Assembly (NCBI RefSeq): GCF_000550785.1
Contig: NZ_CP004350.1
Coordinates: 1,716,009-1,780,008 of the forward strand
DNA from: Corynebacterium casei LMG S-19264
Lineage (GTDB): Bacteria > Actinomycetota > Actinomycetes > Mycobacteriales > Mycobacteriaceae
DNA: 64,000 nt
Direction: 5' to 3'
Part shown: one piece after another, positions 19,329 to 28,889 of the stretch
How the letters are laid out: each line of letters begins with the position of its first letter
Numbering within the stretch: position 1 is the first letter of the stretch
Notes under the pieces: generated by a model
The model's input: only the letters and a program-made list of their open reading frames with translations
Databases searched by the model: none
What the model was told of the DNA's origin: nothing
Translations under genes and position numbers: made by a program

Positions 19329-20088
19329 ACCAATGGTCGACGCCATCGACGTCTATAAGTCTTTTGGCCAGCTCGAGGTGCTCAAGGGTATTAACCTCAC
19401 GGTAGAGCCAGGCGAGGTCATGTGCCTCATCGGGCCTTCCGGTTCCGGTAAGTCCACGTTCTTGCGCTGTGTCAACCACTTGGAGAAGATCACCGCTGGC
19501 CGTTTGTATGTCGACGGTGACTTCGTGGGCTACCGCGAAAAAGACGGCACGCTGTATGAGATTTCTGAAAAGGATGCCTCACTGCAGCGGCAAAACATTG
19601 GCATGGTCTTCCAGTCTTTCAACTTGTTCAGCCACCGCACCGCGCTGGAGAACATTATTGAGGCGCCGATTCACATCAAGGGCATCAAGCCCGAAGATGC
19701 GAAGACGAAGGCTATGCAGTTGTTGGACCAGGTTGGTCTTGCGCACAAGGCGAATGCTTATCCGGTGCAGCTTTCGGGTGGTCAGCAACAGCGTGTTGCT
19801 ATCGCGCGTGCGGTGGCCATGGATCCGAAGCTTATGCTTTTCGATGAACCTACCTCCGCTCTTGACCCTGAACTCGTCGGGGAAGTTCTGCGCGTGATGA
19901 AGGACTTGGCTTCCGGTGGTATGACCATGATTGTGGTCACGCACGAGATGGGCTTTGCCCGCGAGGTCGCGGACAAGGTTGTGTTCATGGCCGAGGGCGC
20001 CGTGGTGGAGATGGGCACCCCGGAGCAGGTGCTGGATAATCCCCAGCAGCCAAGGACAAAAGAGTTTTTGTCTTCGCTTCTAAAGTGA
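19321..20088 (+). CDS. Polar amino acid ABC transporter ATP-binding protein
   Basis: 255 aa. Walker [10 protein letters not shown] (about residues 40-48), signature LSGGQQQR, Walker [12 protein letters not shown] and the H-loop VVTHEMGF are all intact. This is the GlnQ/HisP class that energises the upstream permease. The start overlaps the permease end by 8 bp, and the stop overlaps the convergent TSUP gene by 9 bp. Confidence 0.94.
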   Translation: MNKPMVDAIDVYKSFGQLEVLKGINLTVEPGEVMCLIGPSGSGKSTFLRCVNHLEKITAGRLYVDGDFVGYREKDGTLYEISEKDASLQRQNIGMVFQSFNLFSHRTALENIIEAPIHIKGIKPEDAKTKAMQLLDQVGLAHKANAYPVQLSGGQQQRVAIARAVAMDPKLMLFDEPTSALDPELVGEVLRVMKDLASGGMTMIVVTHEMGFAREVADKVVFMAEGAVVEMGTPEQVLDNPQQPRTKEFLSSLLK

Positions 20089-20820
20089 TGTCCACCCGCG
20101 GATAACAGCCGCGGCAGCACCGGCGGCGGCCACGATGAGTGAGAACTTTCGGGCCGCCGCTTGGTCGATCTTGTCGGCGATGAGCCCGCCGACGCTAATG
20201 CCAATGAACATGCCGATAAGCCCGGCTGGCCACACCATCCAGTTGATACTCGTAATGGCGGCGGCGCCAACGAGCGCTTTGACGAGGAAAGAAATAGCGC
20301 CGCCGAGCATGAACAGCGGCTGCATGGTGGCAGCGTAGTGGGATTGGGACCATTTCGCGGCGGAGAAGTACACCGTGAACACTGGCCCGGCGATACCAGC
20401 GAGGGTGTTGGTGAATCCGCCCACTACCCCGGCGGTGAGCGCGGGCGCACGGCCGGTAACAGGTGGCACGAGGTTCTTGCCGAAGGTGACCACCGCGAGC
20501 GCGATGAGCAGTGCCACGCCTACCAGGATGAGCAGCGGTGCGGTGTCCATCGCGGCGATGAGGAAGGCTGCGGGCACTGAGCCGAGAATCATCACCGAAC
20601 CGATGAGCGCGAATTGCGACCACACGACGTTCTTGCGCACTGCCACGGTGGTAGCACCGGCATTAAGGCAGGCGAGGATGTTGAGCACCATGATGCCCTC
20701 CACCGGTCCCAGAATGAGCGAGAGAATCGGGCCCGAAATCAGGCCCACACCCATGCCAGAGACACGCTGCATGCACGAGCCCACAGCGATGGCGAGAAGG
20801 ACAGCAAGGGCAACAATCAT
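20080..20820 (-). CDS. TSUP family transporter (TauE/SafE-like)
   Basis: 246 aa with about eight membrane helices in two halves, typical of the sulfite exporter TauE/SafE family ([17 protein letters not shown] near the N-terminus; [19 protein letters not shown] in the second half). Family members move sulfite, sulfoacetate or other organosulfur anions; the substrate here is unknown. The start overlaps the coaD stop by 4 bp, so it is likely co-transcribed with coaD and rsmD. Confidence 0.85.
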   Translation of the reverse strand: MIVALAVLLAIAVGSCMQRVSGMGVGLISGPILSLILGPVEGIMVLNILACLNAGATTVAVRKNVVWSQFALIGSVMILGSVPAAFLIAAMDTAPLLILVGVALLIALAVVTFGKNLVPPVTGRAPALTAGVVGGFTNTLAGIAGPVFTVYFSAAKWSQSHYAATMQPLFMLGGAISFLVKALVGAAAITSINWMVWPAGLIGMFIGISVGGLIADKIDQAAARKFSLIVAAAGAAAAVIRGWTSL

Positions 20821-21293
20821 TCGCGATACTTCTCCAGCACGGCTTTGCCGACTGGTTCTGGGAAGAAGCCAGAGATATCCCCGCCGTACTTAGCCACTTC
20901 CTTGCACAGCGAGGATGAAATGTAGCCGTACTTTTCATCGGTAAGCAGCAGCACGGTGTCAATGCCTGAGAGGCGCTTGTTCATCTGCGCCATGGGCAGC
21001 TCATACTCGTAGTCCAGTGAGGAGCGCAGACCCTTCACAATCGCATCAATGCCGCGCTCGGAGGCATAATCCACCAGCAGGCCCGCGTGGAAATCCACGG
21101 TGATATTCGGCAGGTCAATTGAGGCTTTGATCAAGTCCACGCGCTCGTGGATGCTAAAGAGCCCGGATTGCTTGTTGGGGTTACCGGTGACGAGGATGGT
21201 GACTTCATCGAAAAGCGCTGCGGCGCGATGAAAAATATCGAGGTGCCCCAACGTCATCGGGTCAAAAGAACCTGGGCAAACTGCTTTAGTCAT
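20817..21293 (-). CDS. coaD: Phosphopantetheine adenylyltransferase
   Basis: 158 aa, normal length. The nucleotidyltransferase motif CPGSFDPMTLGHLDIFHRA (with the T/HxGH-type site) and the C-terminal ISSSLCKEVAKYGGDISGF fit CoaD. It makes dephospho-CoA from 4'-phosphopantetheine and ATP, one step before CoaE, which is encoded elsewhere in this window. The start at 21293 is preferred over a slightly longer frame because it is preceded by AAGGGA. It overlaps rsmD by 8 bp. Confidence 0.97.
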   Translation of the reverse strand: MTKAVCPGSFDPMTLGHLDIFHRAAALFDEVTILVTGNPNKQSGLFSIHERVDLIKASIDLPNITVDFHAGLLVDYASERGIDAIVKGLRSSLDYEYELPMAQMNKRLSGIDTVLLLTDEKYGYISSSLCKEVAKYGGDISGFFPEPVGKAVLEKYRE

Positions 21294-21858
21294 TGCTGTC
21301 CCTTTCAAAAATGGCCATGTCCATGCGCGCGATACCGTAGGTGCGCTTCTTCAGCTTCTGCCCCGTGGGCGTAAATTCTGCCGGCCACTGCGGCTCCGGG
21401 CTGTCAATGTGGCGTTCGATGACCACGATGGCATGATCCGCCAGGGTGGGTGTGATTTTGGCGATGAGGCCATCAACATCATCGAAATCATAAGGCGGGT
21501 CCGCGAGCACCATGTCGAAGAACTCGCGCGGCGCCATGCGATCCAGGTAGGTGCCGGCTTTCATCTCATGGACGGTGACCTTTGGGTGGCCGACTACTTG
21601 CGCGTTGTGCTTAATGTTTTTCACGGCCTCAGCGCTGGCATCTACGAGGTGGACTTCCTCTGCCCCACGGCTCGCCGCCTCTAGACCCAGTGCGCCGGAG
21701 CCTGCGAAGATGTCCAGGACGCGGGATTGTTCAAAGCCCCAGCGGACAGCGAGCGAAGAAAAAAGCCCCTCGCGAGCGCGGTCTGAGGTGGGGCGGGTGC
21801 CTTCGGTGGGCACGATGATGGTTCGACCGCGTGCTTGGCCGGCGATGATTCTGGTCAT
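21286..21858 (-). CDS. rsmD: 16S rRNA (guanine966-N2)-methyltransferase
   Basis: 190 aa. The N-terminal MTRIIAGQARGRTI with TRPTSDRAREGLFSSL is characteristic of RsmD. SAM motif I is VLDIFAGSGALGLEAASRG and the catalytic motif IV is VLADPPYDF. It methylates G966 of 16S rRNA. It stands in the conserved recG-rsmD-coaD order and overlaps coaD by 8 bp. Confidence 0.96.
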   Translation of the reverse strand: MTRIIAGQARGRTIIVPTEGTRPTSDRAREGLFSSLAVRWGFEQSRVLDIFAGSGALGLEAASRGAEEVHLVDASAEAVKNIKHNAQVVGHPKVTVHEMKAGTYLDRMAPREFFDMVLADPPYDFDDVDGLIAKITPTLADHAIVVIERHIDSPEPQWPAEFTPTGQKLKKRTYGIARMDMAIFERDSND

Positions 21859-21884
21859 GGCATCTAGCCTAACGCATGGCCGGT

Positions 21885-23981
21885 TTAGGATTTGTCTAAG
21901 TATTCCTGTTCCTCTTCGCGGATTTCCACGGTGAGTTCAAAGGCTAGTTCTGGGTCTTCATCCACCAGGACGTAGGCGTCTTCATAGGCACGTTCGATGA
22001 TCATCAAATCCTGCGACAAGTCCAGCAGCTGCAGAGTACGTTGGCGCCCGGACTGACGAGTACCCAGGACGTCACCCTCGCGGCGGTATTCCATGTCCAG
22101 CTCGGTGAGCTCAAAGCCGCTGGAGGTCGCAGCGATCTTGGAGATGCGCTCAAAGCTCGGCGAATTCGGTGCCGCCAGGGTGTGGAACAGGCACAGGGAG
22201 GCGTTGCCGCCACGGCCCACGCGCCCGCGCAGCTGGTGCAGCTGGCTCACACCGAAGTTCTCCGATTCGCGGATGAGAATCACCGTGGCATTGGGAACGT
22301 CCACGCCGACCTCGATAACCGTGGTGGAAATCAGCACGTCTACTTCCCCACGTGCGAAGGCCGCCATGCGGTCATCTTTATCATCCATGCGCCCGTGCAA
22401 CACCATGATCCGCAGGCCTTCCAGCGGGCCTTCTTCGAGCGCCTCGGCGAGCTCCAGCACGCCTCCCTCACCCTCAATGCGCGGGCAGACCACATAAGCC
22501 TGGCGCCCGGCATCGACTTCCTCGCGGATACGCTCCCAACCTCGGCGCACCCACGAAGCCTTTGCTTCCGGCAGCACCGAGGACTGAATGGGCTTGCGCC
22601 CGCCCGGTAGCTCATGCAGCGAGGAGACTTCCAAATCACCGAAGACCGTCATGGCAATGGTGCGAGGAATTGGCGTCGCGGTCATCACCAGCACGTGCGG
22701 GAAGGTGCCCTCTGGTGCTTTCATGCGCAGCGTATCGCGCTGCTCCACGCCGAAGCGGTGCTGTTCATCCACAACCACCAGACCGAGCGAGTAGAACTCC
22801 ACGGTCTGCTGAATAATCGCGTGCGTGCCCACCACGATATCGGCCTCACCGGAGACAATATCCAGCAGCGCCTGGCGCTTTTCCGCCGTCTTCATGGAGC
22901 CTGAGAGCACCGTGAGACGAATATCATCCGGCAACATCGCCGAGATGGAGCGCGCGTGCTGGTGCGCAAGCACTTCGGTGGGCGCGAGAAGGGCGGCTTG
23001 GCGCCCGGCATCGACAGCCGAGAGCATCGCCGCGACCGCCACCAGCGTCTTGCCGGAGCCGACCTCACCTTGCAACAGCCGCGACATCGGCACGGCTTCG
23101 GAGATATCGCGGTCAATATCGCGCAGCACCTGCTTTTGCCCAGAGGTTAGGTCAAAGGGCACCTTGGCCAGCATCTCCGCACGGTAGCCATCATCAGCCG
23201 GTGGCATGGCAAAAGCGCGCCAGTGGCGGGTATCGCGTCTGCGCAGCGCCATGACCAAACCGATGCCTAAGGCCTCGTTGTACTTCAGCCGGTCAATCGC
23301 GCGCTGTGGGCCTTCCGGCCCTGGCTCATGAATCTCCCGAATGGCCTTGTCAAAGGTCAGGTCTGAAATATCCAGCGGATCTTGAATCGGCGGCAGGGTT
23401 TTCAGCACATGGTGAATAGCCGCCATAATTGTCCACGTCTTCAACGTGGACGACGCCCGATAGACCGGCAACCATTCCCTCTCGCGCAGCAGCTCCTCAA
23501 CATCCACGAACTGCGAAATCGCCTTCAGCGTTCCACCCCAGCGCTTGGACACCGAAGTTTCCCCGCGCGGGGCATCCAGAATTAAAAACTCGGGGTGCTG
23601 CAGTTGCGCCTGGCTGTTAAAAAATTTGAGCTTGCCCGAAAACAGCACCCGCATGCCCGGGTACAGCACTCGTTCTTGCCACACGCCATTGAAATACACG
23701 GCCGTGTAGGTATCATCCACGGTCACATTGAGCACGAAACCATTGCGAATCGGCCGCTTCGAAACATTCGTCACCGTGCCGGAGATCGTGATGAAAGAGC
23801 CCTCGGGCGCCTCGCGCTCTGCGAAGGCCTGAAAGTCCCGGCCCTGGCGGATGTAATCACGCGGGTAGTGGTTCATCAGCAGCTGCCCGCAGGTGGAATA
23901 TCCGAAGCTCTTGGTCAGCGCCTTCGCAACTTTGCCCGGCAACACTTCTGTAAGCGGCCGGTCATCTTTCCACCCCAACAT
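21885..23981 (-). CDS. recG: ATP-dependent DNA helicase RecG
   Basis: 698 aa. An N-terminal wedge/OB domain (about residues 50-165) is followed by a superfamily 2 helicase core: Walker A GEVGSGKTLVA, DEQH box VVVDEQHRFGV, motif III MTATPIP, motif VI QLRGRVGRGG. It remodels stalled forks and Holliday junctions. It lies between the DAK2 gene (6-bp gap) and rsmD, the usual actinobacterial arrangement. Confidence 0.97.
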   Translation of the reverse strand: MLGWKDDRPLTEVLPGKVAKALTKSFGYSTCGQLLMNHYPRDYIRQGRDFQAFAEREAPEGSFITISGTVTNVSKRPIRNGFVLNVTVDDTYTAVYFNGVWQERVLYPGMRVLFSGKLKFFNSQAQLQHPEFLILDAPRGETSVSKRWGGTLKAISQFVDVEELLREREWLPVYRASSTLKTWTIMAAIHHVLKTLPPIQDPLDISDLTFDKAIREIHEPGPEGPQRAIDRLKYNEALGIGLVMALRRRDTRHWRAFAMPPADDGYRAEMLAKVPFDLTSGQKQVLRDIDRDISEAVPMSRLLQGEVGSGKTLVAVAAMLSAVDAGRQAALLAPTEVLAHQHARSISAMLPDDIRLTVLSGSMKTAEKRQALLDIVSGEADIVVGTHAIIQQTVEFYSLGLVVVDEQHRFGVEQRDTLRMKAPEGTFPHVLVMTATPIPRTIAMTVFGDLEVSSLHELPGGRKPIQSSVLPEAKASWVRRGWERIREEVDAGRQAYVVCPRIEGEGGVLELAEALEEGPLEGLRIMVLHGRMDDKDDRMAAFARGEVDVLISTTVIEVGVDVPNATVILIRESENFGVSQLHQLRGRVGRGGNASLCLFHTLAAPNSPSFERISKIAATSSGFELTELDMEYRREGDVLGTRQSGRQRTLQLLDLSQDLMIIERAYEDAYVLVDEDPELAFELTVEIREEEQEYLDKS

Positions 23982-23987
23982 GGCCGC

Positions 23988-25310
23988 TTATTCTACCCCG
24001 ATTTCGGTGCGCAGGCCGGGGATGTTCACCACAATGACTTCCACGCCCAGCTGGCGCGAGAGCTGATCTGTGTCTAGCGTCAGGGAGGTCAGGATGGTCA
24101 GCTGCTCCCCGCCTTGCTGTAGCAGGTCATTGCAGCAGGCAATGATGGCGCCAACGGTTTCATCACTTGGCTTATCCACGCGCATACCGCCAGCAACTTC
24201 AGCCATGGTGCTTGCCGCATCAGGGCCAGGGGCATACACGGATAGCGCCGCTATTGCTTCCACATTGCTGGACACCGCCACCACTTGAGCATCTCCCAGG
24301 TTCAGCCCGCCGGGTTTGCCCACGAAGATATCGTCTTCACCCAAGGTCATCCCCGCGGAATACAAACTCGCGCCGATGGAGGCAAAAAGCTTCGCCATTT
24401 CCGTGTCCCGGGTGGCGACGAAGACCTTCGGCGAGGCATCGGCAAGCTGCTCTTGCTGCACACCCCGGGCGGGCAACACCTCGAGACGCAAATTGCTCAC
24501 CGCACCTGCGGCGAAAGCTTTTTCAATCACCTCACCGGCACGCGGGGAATGAATGTGCACATTGGCTTCCTGCTCACTGGCGCGCGCAATGACCAGGCTG
24601 TCGCCCAATCCACTGATCGCAGCTTCCAGCTTGTCGATGTCCCCGCGGTAGAAAAACACCACCTCCAACTCGAAGATAGTCTCCGGGATGGCAATGCCTT
24701 CGCGCTGCTCGGTCTCTGTGACCTCTGCGAGCAGGCATTCGAGCAAGATAACCAGCCCTGCGCCCCCGGCGTCTACTACCCCGGCATCACGCAGGACCTT
24801 GAGCTGCGAAGGCGTGTTAGCCAATGCCTTAACCGCTTCATCGCAGGTGGCGCGAAGAACATCCACCAGCGCATCGGAATGTTCAAATGCTTCTTCGGCG
24901 GCTACTGCTGCAGCCTTGAGCACGGAGACCACCGTGCCTTCAACCGGCGTGGCAATCGCGCGGTCCACCAGCTCCACCGCCAGCTTCAGTGCGTTGACCA
25001 GAGTGTGCGAATCAATCAATGAATCTGCCGAGGAATCTGCCACCGCGCGCAACACCTGGGATAAAACCATGCCGGAGTTTCCGCGCGCACCGCGCACCGA
25101 CCCCACAGCAAGTGCCTCTGCGACATCGCCGCCTTTATCGGCTTCTGCCACTGCTGCTTCCATGGTGTGCGCCATGTTCGAGCCGGTATCAGCGTCAGGT
25201 ACTGGAAAGACGTTGAGCTGATTGAGCTCGGCACGGCGTAGGGAAAGCTCAGCCACGGATCGCTTCGCCCAGCTATGGAGGGCTTTTGCGTCAATGTGGT
25301 TAATGGCCAT
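23988..25310 (-). CDS. DAK2 domain protein (fatty acid kinase FakA / YloV-like)
   Basis: About 440 aa. The N-terminal DhaL/DAK2 domain (about residues 5-195) has the Mg-ATP site LNVFPVPDADTGSNMAHTM and RGARGNSGMVLSQ. A FakA-type middle and C-terminal region with several GG/GD loops follows. By family it phosphorylates fatty acids bound to a FakB partner, which is not in this window. The start at 25310 fits homologues; a GTG at 25334, overlapping ung, is possible. Gene order ung-dak-recG is conserved in corynebacteria. Confidence 0.88.
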   Translation of the reverse strand: MAINHIDAKALHSWAKRSVAELSLRRAELNQLNVFPVPDADTGSNMAHTMEAAVAEADKGGDVAEALAVGSVRGARGNSGMVLSQVLRAVADSSADSLIDSHTLVNALKLAVELVDRAIATPVEGTVVSVLKAAAVAAEEAFEHSDALVDVLRATCDEAVKALANTPSQLKVLRDAGVVDAGGAGLVILLECLLAEVTETEQREGIAIPETIFELEVVFFYRGDIDKLEAAISGLGDSLVIARASEQEANVHIHSPRAGEVIEKAFAAGAVSNLRLEVLPARGVQQEQLADASPKVFVATRDTEMAKLFASIGASLYSAGMTLGEDDIFVGKPGGLNLGDAQVVAVSSNVEAIAALSVYAPGPDAASTMAEVAGGMRVDKPSDETVGAIIACCNDLLQQGGEQLTILTSLTLDTDQLSRQLGVEVIVVNIPGLRTEIGVE

Positions 25311-25321
25311 GGTGGATAAGT

Positions 25322-25948
25322 CTACAATTGCCACTGCACTGGCTGCGACCCGGCCTTGACCAATGCCTCATTCGCTCGCGTGAACGGCCGTGAGCCGAAA
25401 AAGCCCCGGCGCGCTGACAGCGGTGATGGGTGCGGTGAGGCGATGATGGTGGCGTCAGGGATAAAGCGTGCGACGGATTGGGCGTCTTTGCCCCACAGGA
25501 TGGCTACGAGCTCTGGACGGTTCAGTGCTTTGATGGCTGCCTCGGTAACGGCTTCCCATCCCATGCCGCGGTGTGAGCCGGCGTTACCGGCTTCTACGGT
25601 GAGCACTCTGTTGAGCAGCATGACGCCTTGGTTAAACCAGGCGGTCAGGTCTCCATCACCGCGCCCTTGCGCACTCAACTCAATACCCAGATCGGATTCG
25701 AGCTCTTTATAAATGTTGATCAAGGAGCGCGGCGGGCGCACCCCTGGCTGTGTGGAAAAGGACAACCCCATGGCGTGGCCTGGCGTGGGGTACGGGTCCT
25801 GGCCCACTATGAGCACCTTGACGTCCGCGGGTGCTAGCTCAAATGCGCGCATGACATCATCACGCGGCGGCAAAGTATTTGGACCGTAGATATCCGGGCT
25901 GATGTTATCCAAGGCCTCTTGGATAATCGGCTGCCAATCCGGGTGCAT
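25322..25948 (-). CDS. ung: Uracil-DNA glycosylase
   Basis: 208 aa, slightly short for family 1 UDG but complete. It has the catalytic [34 protein letters not shown], and the DNA-intercalating [17 protein letters not shown] loop. It removes uracil from DNA in base excision repair. A strong ribosome site (GGAGG) precedes the ATG at 25948. Downstream lies the DAK2 gene; upstream is thiL. Confidence 0.96.
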   Translation of the reverse strand: MHPDWQPIIQEALDNISPDIYGPNTLPPRDDVMRAFELAPADVKVLIVGQDPYPTPGHAMGLSFSTQPGVRPPRSLINIYKELESDLGIELSAQGRGDGDLTAWFNQGVMLLNRVLTVEAGNAGSHRGMGWEAVTEAAIKALNRPELVAILWGKDAQSVARFIPDATIIASPHPSPLSARRGFFGSRPFTRANEALVKAGSQPVQWQL

Positions 25949-25992
25949 AGAATTCCTCCGTTTCTGTCTCGTTCTCAGTTACCCCAATATCC

Positions 25993-26964
25993 TTACAATC
26001 CCTGCGGGAAAGATTCCCATCCCGTGCTGTATGGGGTAGGCTTGCCGTCCACGGTGGCATAGTCAGCGCCGTTGCGGCGGGTGACTTCCCCAATGACCCG
26101 GAAACCAGATGGCGGGTCTTTCATGGTGGTGCCAAGTAGCGTGTGGTCTTCCCCGCCGGCGAGTACCCAGTCCCATGGGTCATGCTCTAGTAGCTCGCCC
26201 GCGCGCACGAGCAGTTCATCCGGAGCAATGGCGTCTGCAAAGACATTGATGTGCACGCCGGAGCGCTTAGCGATGCTCATCAGGTCATGCATTAATCCAT
26301 CCGAGTTATCTGTCATGGCGGTAGCTCCCGCCGCGCGCGCAATCACGCCTCGGCCCGGGTCTATTTCTGGCGCGCAGTGAAAGTCCACCAGCGGCTGAAC
26401 GGCTGGATCTGGCAGTTCCCGTCCGAAGCGCTCAAGCAATGCCCATCCAGCACCTGACCATCCGATGCGCCCGTGGGCAACTAATTTCTGCCCGGCGCGT
26501 GCGGAGCTTAATGCCAGGGGTTGCCTATCCCCGCCCAGGGCACCAATAGCGGTGACAGAGACCGTGATCTTCTCCGCTTGGGTGACATCCCCACCAACCA
26601 GTTCCGTGTTGTAGTCGCCGGTGCGTTTGGCTATCCCTTCTGCGATTTCACGCACTACCGACACTGGTGTGTCCAAAGGCGCGCCTAATGCCATGAGCGC
26701 GCCTAAGGGACGGGCCCCCATGGCTTCGATATCGGCATAGTTTTGGGTAATGGCTTTCATGCCGACTTGAAAGGGACTGGACCAGTCGAGGCGGAAGTGG
26801 TGTCCTTCGACCAGCATGTCTGTGGTGGCTACCGTGCGCGAGTTGGGCGCCATGGGTAAAAGCACGGCGGCGTCGTCTCCGTTGAGGGAGCTGGGGGCGG
26901 CGGCGACAATTTCTTTAATGACGCCGTGTTCGCCGACATCGCGGAGGGTCGGAGTGTTTTTCAC
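25993..26964 (-). CDS. thiL: Thiamine-monophosphate kinase
   Basis: 323 aa from the GTG at 26964, which is preceded by GAAAGG; the longer frame upstream is unsupported. The N-terminal GDDAAVLLP, VATTDMLVEGHHF (metal and phosphate ligands), GGDVTQAEKITVSVTAIG, and the C-terminal AGGEDHTLLGT are ThiL motifs. It makes thiamine diphosphate from the monophosphate. It is divergent from the DUF3515 gene with only 28 bp between starts. Confidence 0.95.
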   Translation of the reverse strand: MKNTPTLRDVGEHGVIKEIVAAAPSSLNGDDAAVLLPMAPNSRTVATTDMLVEGHHFRLDWSSPFQVGMKAITQNYADIEAMGARPLGALMALGAPLDTPVSVVREIAEGIAKRTGDYNTELVGGDVTQAEKITVSVTAIGALGGDRQPLALSSARAGQKLVAHGRIGWSGAGWALLERFGRELPDPAVQPLVDFHCAPEIDPGRGVIARAAGATAMTDNSDGLMHDLMSIAKRSGVHINVFADAIAPDELLVRAGELLEHDPWDWVLAGGEDHTLLGTTMKDPPSGFRVIGEVTRRNGADYATVDGKPTPYSTGWESFPQGL

Positions 26965-26992
26965 GCAGTGCCTTTCAGTAACATGTGGCTTT

Positions 26993-27925
26993 ATGAATAC
27001 CCAATTTAATCGCACGGCTGTTTTGATATCACTTGGGCTCTCTATTGTGCTGGTGATTGGCGTGCTGTTTGGTACGAAGTACTTCTTTGATAACGTCGCG
27101 CGCCAGCCGGTTTCGGTGTCTGCGATTGATTCGCCGGAGTCTTCCTCCCTGCTGTGTGAGCAGCTGGTGAGCAATCTGCCGGAGCGGTTTATGGGTGAAA
27201 AGCGTTCAGAGCTTATTGAGCCCGCACCCGAGGGGGTGGCCGCCTGGGCCGATATTTCTTCTATGGCCACCGTCTTGCGCTGCGGGGTGTCTATGCCTCT
27301 GCAGTACACCGACTACTCCGAGCCAGTTGAAATCGACGGCTCCAACTGGCTGGAGGTCCGTGACATGACCGAAGGATCTGCCCTGACCACGTGGTACAAC
27401 GTGGACTACTCCCCGGCGGTTGCTGTGACCACCCACGGCGATGAGCAACCAGAAGGCCTGTCTGATTCCCTCAATGCACTCGAAGCACGCGCCCAAGAAC
27501 CCCGTCCCGCCCCGCTGTCTCAGCTTCCTGCCGCCGACAGCAGCAACACAAGCGACAGCACAAACATAGAAGAGGTGTGCGCACCGCTTGCCGATGCCCT
27601 CCCCGACACCCTCGGTGAGAACTACCAACGCATGGAGGTACCCGAAGAAAACACCGCCGCATGGTCCGCCCCTGGTTTTGAGCCAATTGTCATCCGTTGC
27701 GGTGTCGCCCCTCCCGCCGGCTACGAACCCGGCGAGCAACTGCAGCAGATCAATGACATCCCGTGGTTCCAGGACACCACCTTGGGCGAAGGCACCACCG
27801 CCGGCACCTGGTACGCGCTGGGCCGCGCCACCGATATCGCCGTGTCTGCCCCACAAGGCGTTGCCAACACTGCCCTGGTCGAACTGGGCGAGATCATCTC
27901 CGCCAACACCGCCGAGCAAGACTAA
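26993..27925 (+). CDS. DUF3515 protein with two tandem repeats
   Basis: 310 aa. An N-terminal membrane anchor (about residues 8-30) is followed by two related extracellular halves. Each begins with C-x2-L-x3-LP and carries AAW, RCGV-x-P and a WY-x(8-12)-AVT/S segment: half 1 about residues 50-150, half 2 about 190-300, joined by a Pro/Ser-rich linker. DUF3515 genes usually flank thiL and ddl in actinobacteria, as here; function is unknown. The shorter start at 26993 is chosen because it begins the anchor; the upstream frame overlaps thiL. Confidence 0.85.
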   Translation: MNTQFNRTAVLISLGLSIVLVIGVLFGTKYFFDNVARQPVSVSAIDSPESSSLLCEQLVSNLPERFMGEKRSELIEPAPEGVAAWADISSMATVLRCGVSMPLQYTDYSEPVEIDGSNWLEVRDMTEGSALTTWYNVDYSPAVAVTTHGDEQPEGLSDSLNALEARAQEPRPAPLSQLPAADSSNTSDSTNIEEVCAPLADALPDTLGENYQRMEVPEENTAAWSAPGFEPIVIRCGVAPPAGYEPGEQLQQINDIPWFQDTTLGEGTTAGTWYALGRATDIAVSAPQGVANTALVELGEIISANTAEQD

Positions 27926-27958
27926 CCAGTCCACGACGCAATAACCGGCACAGAGCTC

Positions 27959-28794
27959 ATGACTCAGCATTCGCCCACCGCAACGCAGTCGCTAGCTCCA
28001 CAAGGTGCACTGCTGGGAATCTTCGCTGTCCTGGGCGCTGCAGCCCTCTGGGGCACCACTGGTACCGCCGCGACCTTCGCCCCGGAGGTCGGGCCACTGG
28101 CCATGGGCGCCGCCGCACTGGGCATCGGCGGCCTTCTTCAAGCACTCATTGCACTGCCCGCGCTGTATTGAGCCCGGGTAGCAGTGCGCGCCAATATCGG
28201 CACAGTCATTGCCGGCGGTGGATGCTCGCCGCCGCACTGGGCATTGGTGGCAGCGCCATCCTGTGCCTAGCCAAAATGCAGAACGCGCCTGCTGAAGTAT
28301 GGCCCCCCATCGCCGGCATCATTCTTGGACTCGCAGCCGGCACTACCTATGCGCTGTACTCCTGGAGTGCCCACAATCTGATTGGTCGGACTATTGGACG
28401 TGCTGCCGCCATGGGCGCTATCTTCGGACTCGGCGGACTAGCCCTGATGCCCGTTCTCATCATCACAGGCGCCCCGCTTATTGCCAGCACGCAATCATTT
28501 ACTGTTGGCGCATATATGGCGCTTGTACCCATGTTCGTGGGTTACCTGCTCTTCGGCTACGGCCTCACCCGTGTTAGCGCCAGTACTGCCACCACGCTCA
28601 CTCTGGCAGAACCAGCCATCGCCGCCATCTTGGCCGTCGTCATTGTTGGCGAGCGCCTCGCCCCCATCGGTTGGGTTGGCATGGCCGCTATCTGCGCGTC
28701 GCTCTTGGTCCTGTCGCTGGGCCCTGCCACACGCAGCTCCCACAAGAAAAACAAGCTCACCGCGGCACGCGAGCCTGTCTACAAAGAAACATAG
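27959..28794 (+). pseudogene. Broken EamA/DMT-family transporter
   Basis: The first 70 codons encode two membrane helices (LLGIFAVLGAAALWGTTGTA and a second ending LIALPALY), then an in-frame TGA at 28169. Reading through gives ARVAVRANIGTVIAGG. From about 28220 the sequence continues in another frame, beginning RWMLAAALGIGG, with the last six helices of an EamA protein to 28794. The region for helices 3-4, roughly 60 residues, is missing. A nonsense change and an internal, frame-shifting deletion therefore inactivate the gene. It follows the DUF3515 gene on the same strand. Confidence 0.82.
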
Positions 28795-28889
28795 ACAGAC
28801 CCCCACACCACAGTGAGCTTTAGAAAATATCTATTCCGTTTTACTCGCTGCGGGTATCTAACCAATTGCTACTGCAAATAGCTAGTACA

